From the NCBI RefSeq assembly GCF_047948215.1, contig NC_134455.1, forward strand, positions 160,190,575 to 160,254,574: 64,000 nucleotides of DNA. Direction: 5' to 3'. The translations under genes were made by a program, and so were the position numbers. Within the stretch, counting starts at the first letter, position 1. Each line of letters starts with the position of its first letter. Source of the stretch: Lycorma delicatula (taxonomy: Eukaryota; Arthropoda; Insecta; Hemiptera; Fulgoridae). Shown in pieces: positions 57,401-64,000 of the stretch. The notes below the pieces were generated by a model. The model was not told the origin of the DNA. It was given only the letters and a program-made list of their open reading frames with translations, and ran no database searches.

Positions 57401-60400
57401 CAATCACACACTCTGGACTATTTTTAATGAGTTCTATTGGAATTTTTTCCAATAGTGATCTCTCATTTTTTTTTTCTCAGGATCCAATAAATTTCTTCTT
57501 TTGTTACTCCACTCACCACCTCCTTCCTTCTATCCCCAATGCCAGATAAACTTACATCCCCAGCAAATACCTCACAATTCTGTTTCACAATTTCCTTGTA
57601 ATAGCTTTCCCATTCCTTCATTTTAACCATTGATACATTTATTTATCCTTTCATGGATATCCTTCCTTGAGCTCTTCAAAAACTTGCCTCCCTCATCCTA
57701 CTGCCACCCATATACATATACATCTTGATTCTTTCACATCTACTTTCCCACATATCATTTTTTGTCTTCACCACTGTCTTTTTTAATTTCCTATTAATTC
57801 TTGCTTGCAACTTTCTATCCTCCATATCTTTGCTAGCCAACCACTTATATGCTTTCTTCTTCTCCTTAATCAAGCCATACAATCACGCATTATACCAGCC
57901 TTTCAACTTCATTGAATTGCCTAACTCCCCTAAAGCCTCACTCGCTCGCTGCTCCATGAATACACCCTTTAGTCTGCTATAATTCTCCTCCACACTCCCC
58001 ATCTATCTCTGATCAGTAATCCTTTTTATCAACCACAACTTATATAAGAACCTAATTGACTCCTGATACACAAGCATCTCTTATTTCAGTTCTCCTTCAT
58101 TCTTCTGGATTTCAGTACTGTGTTTAAACTGTATACACACCTTTGTTCTTAAGAAGAAATTATCTGTTTCACACTTAGCACCTCTGAACACCATTACATC
58201 TTCCGTATGTAACTGAGATTTCTGTCTGAATCAATAATAGATTTTAGATTCTGAGTAGAATATGTCCATGTATTATGAGTGAATCTCCTGATGTTGAAAG
58301 TATCCATTCATTATCCACAATTCAAATGTCTCACACATATTAATCAACTGTCTTCCATTATGATTTACAATTTTATCTTTAAACCTTCCAATGATTTCAT
58401 TATGTTTCTTCCATCCTGTTGATATTCAAATCCCATAAAATCAGTATTATTCCAGTAAGGTATCAACAGAGTTGTTCTCAAAATCATCCTTTGTATTACT
58501 ACCAGATCATCTGTGGGAGCGTAGACTTCAATCACCACTAACTGTGGATCCTAAATTCCATTTTTAAAATCCTTTCACTTAGCTTTTCCCAATTTTTTAT
58601 ATATTTTTTAAGAGTTTTCCTTACTATAATGGCCACCTTTGCCTTAGCTTTTTGACACTTAGCGATTCCACTATAGAAAATCAAATATTACCACAATGTT
58701 CATTTCCTTTACCCTTCTTTATTACTTTAGTCATTGTTCGATATCAGTTCCAAACCTGTCCCAACTGTTGGAAAAACCCAATATAATACAGCACAATTCA
58801 TTGTTTATAATAGAAGCCTTTTTTTGTGAAATTTGGGATTACTAAAAAGAACAAGTATTTTGTTGGTTAATTTTCAGTCTTGAGTTTACTTGGTGTTTTA
58901 TTCATTTATATTGGAAGTAAATGGAGTAGGTAAATGTTCACTTGCTAAATATTGTTAATTATTTATTTCAGGATATTGATTTGGATGAACTAAAAGCAGA
59001 TTGTTTAATACACCTTGTGGGTATGTCATCAAAGAGAATCAAGGCAATTTTAGAAGGTAAAATAATTGATCTGAAACACATCTGTAGTTTATAAAAAAAT
59101 AGTACGTTTAATGAAACTTAACAGTTTTCTTTTTAATCTTTATCATAATGATTTTCTTTTGATCTTGTGTTTTTCAGTGATAGTAGTAACAGTTTTATTC
59201 AATGTGGATTCTATGTAACCTGTTCTCTGTATGTTTGTATGTTCACTGTATCTTCGTTCGAAGATGTATCATATCTGCAAGCTAACTGGAAAGTTAGAGA
59301 GAGATAGTGGCAGATTGTTGAAAGAGATTTTTAATATTTTTGGCGCTCGAAAGGATTGCAGAGGGTGTTTAATGTAGAATAGTAGCCTGGGTGGCTAGGA
59401 ACCCGTTTGGGTGCTTTTCCGCCCAGAGTAGGTGCATTCAGCATTTGTGCCCGGTTGTAGTTTGGTATGTTCATGAGTTGATTTATAAGTAATTTTATAT
59501 CTTTTGGTACTGTAGGTCAAAATTTCAATATTGCGAACAATTTTTGTGGATATGAAATTAATACTTTTTTTATAGCTCAATTGGTAAATTTTTAGAGGCT
59601 ATCAGTTTTTTGATTCGGTTTAGGTGAGTTTGAAAAATATCTTTTGTTGATGAGTTTCAACACTGATGGAAATGTCTTTTGAGGCTTTTGCATCGGTGCC
59701 GAGGCCATACTCAGGACTGAAATATGTAATCAGGTATTGAGGGTCTAAAATATGACCTCTGGTAAAGCCCATCAGGGCTAGCAATGGAGGGGGTGGTGTG
59801 GCGACCAGGATCATCACAAGGCCAATAATCATCCTGTCTTTCCATATGGGGTCAAGAAGAGTAAGTATGTTATCACAACCAAGATGTATGAGTATGGTGT
59901 AGATTCAACTTATTTTATTTTTCCCCATAATGTATTTTATTTAATTTTTGAACCTAATAAGTAAATTTAATTTAGTTTTTTTAAATATATGAGCCTTATT
60001 TAAACATTATTTTGATGTTGTTTTTATTAAAATAATAATTGCTATTACCTTTTATGCTAAGATCACCATGTTGAGTATTGTTTACCTTTCCTAGCTTCAT
60101 TCTTTTTCACATGCTGACATTTGGTTTCAGAATCACTCCATTGTCAAAAATTATTGTACTGGTACTTTTAAATTTATGTTAATCTTTATGTAGCATCTTT
60201 ATGTCAACATCCTCCCTATATTTGATGTCATGCCTTATTTGGTCTTCTGCTTGTTGATTTGTTATTAATGGTTATACTTATCTTTTGATTTTATTTATTT
60301 ATTTCCTGTTTTCAATAAATTTAGGTTTTTGAAAAGGTCATCTGCTTCATTGTTGACCTGTTCATGCATGATTGTTTTATTGTTTACTTTTTAATTTAAA

Positions 60401-61376
60401 GATTTCTGGATTTTGTAAAATATTCATTTTTCTTCCTTTAACACATTTGTGAATTAATTTCACTGATTCTTCCATTTTTTGGAGTATGTCCTTTTATTAA
60501 AAGCATTGCATAATGTAAAGTAAACCAAAGAAGTTCAAACGAACCTTCTCTTACAGAAAGTGTATGGCTACTGTGTTCTGGGACCAGAATGGAGTTCTCT
60601 TGGTGGAATTCATGGAACGTGGCACGACCATCACTGAAGCCTCATACTGTGTGACTCTTCAACGTCTACGAAGGACAATTCAGAATACGCGGAGAGGAAT
60701 GTTGTCATCAGGCATTGTCTTTCTCCATGACAATGCTCGGCCGCACACTGCAGCTGTAACAAAGGAGCTCCTGCAGCATTTTCATTGGGAAGTGTTTGTT
60801 CACCCACCATACAGCCTGGACTTGGCTCCATCCAATTTTCACCTCTTTGCTCACATGAAACGCTGGCTAGGAGGACAACATTTTGGAACAGACATCGAGC
60901 TGCAGACCAGGGTTGAAACATGGCTGAAAACACAGGTGGCTCCATTCTATGATGAGGGTATTGGAAAGTTGGTACCACGCTACAACAGATGTCTAAATTG
61001 AAGTGGCAACTATGTACAGAAATAGCATAACTGTGCAAGTACTTGTTACAGATAAAAAATTTTTTATTTTCACTGGTTTTAATTTTGTGACCGATCGGAC
61101 CTTGAAAAAAAATGATTAAAATATGGGTAGGCTTACTAAACATGCTGCTCAAATGAGACAGCGACATTTAAAGGAAAGTTGCTAAGAAAAAAAAAAAAAA
61201 AGAAATGATTGTTCAAGGAAGAAAAATATTAAAAAAATACCATGAATACTTCCACGAAGACTAAACAATGATAATCTAGACTGTCATTCCTCATCATCTG
61301 TTATCCTAGTCATACAGGGAACAGAGCAACACAGTGCTGGTGTGAGCAATCAGCAGAAAATTCACATAGAAGAATA

Positions 61377-61424
<48 letters not shown>

Positions 61425-61804
61425 GAATAATGGTAAATACAAAATAAAATGTAATTGTAAAGGTAACATACACGGGACAAACAGGAAGAAAATTAGAATT
61501 AAGAATTAACATTTAAAAAACACATGAGATCTTATAAAAGTCAAAGCAAGATTTTAATTAGCAGAAGCTTAGTCAAGCAAAGCTGTATAGAATATTTTTG
61601 AATATTAGATTGATCATATAAAGTCTATCATCTATGATTTTCAAAATGATTTTCTTTAATTAAAGTTTTAAAACTATGTCTAATTTGTTTGTGTAGGTCG
61701 TGAATTGGATGTATCTTCAGATGAATCCGATAGTGATGTCGATTTAGCTGTCAATAGTAATAATTTTAATAGCCTTGGTGGTGCTTCTGTATCCAACACA
61801 AATG
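54385..61804 (+). CDS. CAAP1: CAAP1-like gene, first four coding exons (partial)
   Basis: Homologue of caspase activity and apoptosis inhibitor 1. Exons 54385-54444, 55374-55550, 58972-59056 and 61697-61804 join in frame (phases 0, 0, 1, 1) through GT-AG introns, giving about 143 residues before the window ends. A basic N-terminus (MKDALVSKKNRKKQKRLFKE) is followed by an acidic linker. The conserved domain (residues about 42-108) has HPIGYYINNREEMIRQVF, then GERLKKMLPPVLKDIDLDEL, and GMSSKRIKAILEG. A Ser/Asp-rich stretch follows (SSDESDSDVD). The domain matches the human family order: YxxxDKKEM, KLQKMLPDVLKN, and LLSEKKxxKILEGDN. The C-terminal part lies beyond 64000. The introns carry hAT, LINE and mariner relics. 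Assignment rests on this single domain, so the symbol is probable, not certain. Confidence 0.78.
55374..55550 (+). CDS. CAAP1: CAAP1-like coding exon 2
   Basis: 177 nt between an AATTACAG acceptor and a GTAAGA donor, phase 0 at both ends. An alternative acceptor six bases downstream (TTACAG ending at 55379) would remove Leu-Gln and keep the frame. It encodes the acidic linker and the first half of the conserved domain. Confidence 0.88.
56450..57010 (+). pseudogene. hAT-like transposase fragment in CAAP1 intron 2
   Basis: Starts MPKRKCYFQNVYMNSGN. A BED-like AYCSLCNFYISMSHGIKKDI and HIQMRKHKCSIQG with the C-x2-C...H-x4-H pattern follow, then SSKQVTDYF. A second frame reads VDCSNKLHLVTYSDSEIAAC then TKANAVVKYILTPY, corresponding to the middle part seen at 16600 in the pseudogene at 15110-16800. 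So these are two copies of one family in opposite orientation. Stops and shifts are present and the C-terminal part is missing. Confidence 0.6.
57440..58760 (-). pseudogene. LINE endonuclease/ORF fragment in CAAP1 intron 2
   Basis: Read leftwards: VVIEVYAPTDDLVVIQR (endonuclease motif, family V-VYAPT) at about 58540, then a long Lys/Arg-rich linker (LIKEKKKAYKWLASKDMEDR, 57882-57810), KNDMWESRCERIKM, and KEEIYWILR (57490), just where the reverse transcriptase should begin. The element therefore ends before the RT domain. In antisense to the host gene. Related to the RTE/CR1 group, not further placed. Confidence 0.65.
58972..59056 (+). CDS. CAAP1: CAAP1-like coding exon 3
   Basis: 85 nt after a TTTCAG acceptor, ending at a GTAAAA donor in phase 1. 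It encodes DIDLDELKADCLIHLVGMSS and KRIKAILE, the second half of the domain. Too short to stand out as an open frame. Confidence 0.88.
59200..59760. other. CAAP1 intron 3, GC-richer repeat-like block, unidentified
   Basis: A stretch richer in G and C than the surrounding intron (for example GTGCTTTTCCGCCCAGAGTA near 59411). It leads directly into the conserved short motif at 59764, so it may be the body of an element whose 3' end carries that motif. No coding motif recognised. Confidence 0.3.
59764..59850 (+). repeat. Short conserved motif, copy 2
   Basis: TAAAGCCCATCAGGGCTAGC then GGGGGTGGTGTGGCGACCAG and ATCATCACAAGG. It matches 62738-62825 over about 80 bp, with a gap of 10-15 bases. Read on the minus strand, both copies encode similar peptides (ATPPPPLLALMGF here). 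Confidence 0.65.
60517..61001 (+). pseudogene. Mariner transposase, C-terminal part, catalytic Asp lost
   Basis: The longest intact transposon frame in the window (145 codons from 60564, extended upstream to FKRTFSYRKCMATVFWD). Blocks: MATVFWDQNGVLLVEFMERG, the HDNARPHTA region with the second catalytic Asp, and YSLDLAPSNFHLF, where the third catalytic Asp of DD34D (35 residues after the second) is Asn. The N-terminal HTH half is missing. It is in CAAP1 intron 3 in the sense direction. Confidence 0.85.
61378..61420. repeat. (TA)n microsatellite
   Basis: About 40 bp of uninterrupted TA in CAAP1 intron 3. Confidence 0.95.
61697..61804 (+). CDS. CAAP1: CAAP1-like coding exon 4
   Basis: 108 nt from a GTGTAG acceptor to a GTAATT donor, ending in phase 1. 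It encodes GRELDVSSDESDSDVDLAVN and a Asn/Ser-rich continuation. The next exon is not in the window. Confidence 0.8.
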
Positions 61805-62150
61805 GTAATTATTATGCGAGGTATATTTTGTAAGTAAAAATATTTATTTATTACGACTGCTCTAATTTTTGATACAGAGTCATTTATTTCCATATTCGCC
61901 AATAGATCTTTTCAACAGACATTCCTTTACAGTAAACACATTCATTCACTACATGCTCTCAGTTCATAACACTGTTTTCTGCCTTACAAATGACACATCT
62001 AGATGAAGGATGTATATTTATTTGATGCAGATGAAAGACAGTCATGGTCATTTTTTTATCCTGAGCATGGTCACACTTTCACTTCTAGAACTGTCAGGTA
62101 TAATAGCTTCATTTACTACCATCGAAGATCATCTTTTATTTTCATTACAC
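61805..62150. other. CAAP1: CAAP1-like intron 4 start, no further exon seen
   Basis: After the exon 4 donor I find no candidate exon continuing the phase up to 64000. The rest of the window is repeats (a hairpin, mariner, LINE and SINE relics). Confidence 0.45.
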
Positions 62151-62153
62151 AGT

Positions 62154-62186
62154 GTTTCTATTTGAAACAGAGTTTCAAATAGAAAC
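62154..62186. repeat. Perfect 15-bp hairpin, 3-nt loop
   Basis: Arms 62154-62168 and 62172-62186 around AGA. The second arm is followed by CTCTG, which extends a second nested inverted repeat (CAGAG...CTCTG). Confidence 0.9.
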
Positions 62187-62224
62187 TCTGAATTTGATGT
62201 TAATAAAGAGTTTTGCTGAATGAG

Positions 62225-62870
62225 AAGATAATATACATCGTCTGTTCAGAAAAGAACCGAACTTTATTTTTTTAACCTTTAATATTAATTTTACAGATTA
62301 TTGGTCCTTGTCCACTTCAAAGTACTCCTCTTCCCTATTCACACACTTTTCCCAGCGGTGTTTCCACTTCGCAAAGCAGTTCTGGATAGCTTCATTTAAA
62401 ATGGACTTTAAGGTTCGTGATGAATTTGCTTTAATGCCATCAATAGTCTCAAAATGGCATCCTTTTATTACTGATTTTGATTTTGGAAGTAAGAAAAAAT
62501 CGCAAGGAGCCAGGTCTGGCAAGTAGAGAGGCTTAGGGATGACAGTAATCCGATTATTGGCACAAAACTGATGAATTGACAAAGCTAAGTGTGCAGGCAC
62601 ATTGTTGTGTTGAAGGAAACCATGAGTTGTCTCGCTACAGCTCTGGTCTCTTTTTGCAGATTTTTTCACTAATTGTTGTAAAATGCATTCCATACATTAT
62701 TCCATGGGATTGAATCCACTGAAAAAAATCACCCTCTCCATTAAAGCCCATCAGGGCTAAGAATGAAGAGGGCGGTGTGGTGACTGGAATTGTCACAAGG
62801 TCTTTCCCTACAGGGTTGGGATGAAAAATCACCTCCTTTCCTGCAACTTGTAGCTGTCTAATCAATGTCT
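62225..62870 (-). pseudogene. Second mariner-family transposase pseudogene
   Basis: Read leftwards, a 131-codon frame (62693-62298) has FLQHNNVPAHLALSIHQF, PKPLYLPDLAPCDFFLLPK, KGCHFETIDGI and KWKHRWEKCVNREEEYFE, the C-terminal half of a mariner transposase of a different subfamily from the one at 60517. The second catalytic Asp is Asn (HNN) and the third is kept (PCDF). Further right, EKICKKRPEL is joined after a frameshift. Beyond it the coding is displaced by the conserved short motif at 62738. The left end (GTTCAGAAAAGAACCGAAC near 62240) looks like a mariner terminal repeat region. Confidence 0.8.
62738..62825 (+). repeat. Short conserved motif, copy 3
   Basis: TTAAAGCCCATCAGGGCTAA then GGGCGGTGTGGTGACTGGAA and TTGTCACAAGG, aligned with 59764-59850. 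On the minus strand it reads TTPPSSFLALMGF. It lies inside the mariner relic, so it appears to be mobile. Confidence 0.65.
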
Positions 62871-63124
62871 GAATATGTAAGATCTTTAAAGATGTTGGAT
62901 GTTGGAAAAATGTGATGGCCAGAATAGCATCTTTTGAGTCACTAAGAAAGACAGCCTTACCAAAGACATGTATTCGTACAAGGAGTCAGAGGGCAATATT
63001 AATCTCAGCAACCTCCACATGTTTGAACGGTGTTTTCCAATTTAATTGTAAAATGAGAAGAACTCGCAGTACACTCTGTTACCAGTATAGTTAGAAAAAC
63101 AGTTTCTTATCCAATCATTTGGAT

Positions 63125-63470
63125 TCTTAGTACTTCTGCTCACCTATGTGCATCCTCCCTTTCTGCTTGTAGTTTTTCCAGATCATTTATCCAAAATTGT
63201 ATACTCTTCCTCGTGGGATGTGACGTTTAGCAGCTCCTAATACACTTTTCCAAGTTTTTGTTGTATTTTCATCAGGAGATGTTTCTTTAAAATAGAAATC
63301 ATTAGGTGTAAGATCTCTTTCCAGTTCACTTTTGTAATTTTCCCAATTAGCTCTTCTGCAATTTCAACACTTTACGTCACTATGTTGTTTATAGGCTTGT
63401 TCGGGTTTCTTTATTGCCATTATAATCTTGTGATACCCACAGCCACACCACTAATCACTGTTATCTGGGA
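63125..63470 (-). pseudogene. LINE fragment, left part
   Basis: Read leftwards: RRANWENYKSELERDLTPND then TKTWKSVLGAAKRHIPRGR, the linker after the endonuclease domain of a jockey/I-type LINE (family: RrAnWekf...i--a----iprG). The SINE cluster at 63480-63838 separates it from its upstream part at 63842-64000. Confidence 0.6.
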
Positions 63471-63482
63471 ATATATACACCA

Positions 63483-63566
63483 TAAGGTATTACTTCAGAG
63501 GATAAAGACTGCACTTCACTTACATTCATATATATCATCCTCATTCATCCCCTGAAGTAATACCTT
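63483..63566. repeat. 19-bp inverted repeat inside a SINE
   Basis: 63483-63501 and 63548-63566 are exact or near-exact reverse complements with a 46-bp loop. The right arm is ordinary SINE sequence, and the left arm replaces what should be SINE body. Confidence 0.75.
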
Positions 63567-63600
63567 ACAGTAGTTCTGAAAGCTAAACAGAAAAAGAAGA
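63508..63600 (+). mobile_element. SINE 3' fragment, plus orientation
   Basis: Matches the tail of the SINE at 42385-42673 (TTCACTTACATTCATATATA, TCATCCTCATTCATCC, then GCTAAACAGAAAAAGAAG). The head is missing. Confidence 0.65.
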
Positions 63601-63838
63601 ATGAAGATGATATGTATGAATCTAAATGAAGGGTAGACTTGCACAGTCACAGGTCGACCATTCCTGAAACGTGTGGTTAATTGAAACCCAACCACCAAAG
63701 AACACTGGTTTCCATGATCTAGTATTCAAATCCATATAAAAGTAACTGCCTTTACTAGGATTTTAACCTTAGAATCTCGACTTCAAAATCAGCTGATTTG
63801 TGATGATGAGTTCACCGTTAGACCTACTCGGTGGGTTG
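63600..63838 (-). mobile_element. SINE, minus orientation, tail to tail with the previous one
   Basis: Reverse complement of the 42385 type: head ACCCACCGAGTAGGTCT at 63838-63822, then AAATCAGCTGATTTTGAAGT, the TTCTTTGGTGGTTGGGTTTC body at about 63700, and the tail joining the plus fragment. It lies within the LINE that flanks it on both sides. Confidence 0.75.
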
Positions 63839-63841
63839 CAT

Positions 63842-64000
63842 AACTTTTCCTACTCTATTTACATTATTGTACCCCACATAGTGAAGTGAGCATTAAAATC
63901 TCTTACGATAAGCATTCTCCACAATATGTTGAAAAAATTGGAGTTCAGCTCAATATTCAGTGGAATATGCACCATATATGGTGAAATGTACAGTCTGAAC
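63842..64000 (-). pseudogene. LINE endonuclease fragment at the window edge
   Basis: The minus strand near 63895 reads FNAHFTMWGTIM, the gDFNaHh--WG motif of LINE endonucleases. It continues beyond the window and probably belongs with 63125-63470. Confidence 0.55.

Noticed and set aside
57676..57882. Lys/Arg-rich 68-codon ORF as a nuclear protein exon
   Set aside because: It fits the linker between endonuclease and reverse transcriptase in a LINE that is readable on both sides of it.
60631..61167. 178-codon minus-strand ORF, the longest in the window
   Set aside because: It is the antisense shadow of the mariner transposase frame at 60564-61001; its translation is Cys/His/Ser-rich and matches nothing.
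61306..61512. 68-codon ORF with a run of alternating Ile-Tyr
   Set aside because: It is the translation of a (TA)n repeat.

Overview
This window looks like nuclear DNA of an insect, most likely a hemipteran. It is AT-rich, has spliced genes with long repeat-filled introns, and carries decayed transposons typical of insects: RTE-like, R1-like and jockey/CR1-like LINEs, BEL/Pao, mariner, Tc1, Merlin, hAT, a piggyBac-type MITE and tRNA-headed SINEs. The species assignment is an inference. I saw no tRNA or rRNA gene, no CRISPR array and no bacterial operon.

Two host genes are supported exon by exon. On the minus strand, 40624 down to 17752, is a complete five-exon PDCL3/VIAF gene (phosducin-like protein 3, a thioredoxin-fold co-chaperone). 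Its spliced CDS is 723 nt, giving 240 residues, and the phase is consistent at every junction. On the plus strand, from 54385 and running off the right edge, are the first four coding exons of a CAAP1-like gene (caspase activity and apoptosis inhibitor 1). The two genes are head to head, with about 13.8 kb of repeat-rich DNA between their start codons. Both families have been linked to caspase regulation in other animals.

Layout. 1-365: nothing recognised. 366-13709: a giant inverted repeat with two 6238-bp arms around an 868-bp spacer; I found one substitution and no net indel between the arms. 13710-17500: mariner and hAT-like pseudogenes and LINE scraps. 17752-40624: PDCL3, whose introns hold an R1-like LINE, a piggyBac-type MITE, duplicated DDE-transposase fragments, a DUF4817-type element, a Merlin relic and a nearly full-length RTE-like LINE. 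40.9-54.3 kb: LINE, SINE and BEL/Pao remnants, an unidentified decayed coding stretch (43.9-44.6 kb), a Tc1 element interrupted by an R1-like LINE with a clear target-site duplication, a strand-skewed region with a 167-codon ORF, a third copy of the MITE that also lies in the palindrome arms, and a tRNA-type SINE. 54.4-61.8 kb: CAAP1-like exons with a hAT-like, a LINE and a mariner insertion in the introns. 62-64 kb: another mariner, a LINE, and two SINE copies tail to tail.

The most unusual aspects are the multi-kilobase near-identical palindrome and, at a smaller scale, at least nine perfect short-loop inverted repeats (arms 11-22 bp; one has a 46-bp loop) scattered over the window, several inside otherwise recognisable transposons. 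Together they suggest recurrent fold-back or template-switch events. Assembly artefact has to be excluded for the large palindrome.
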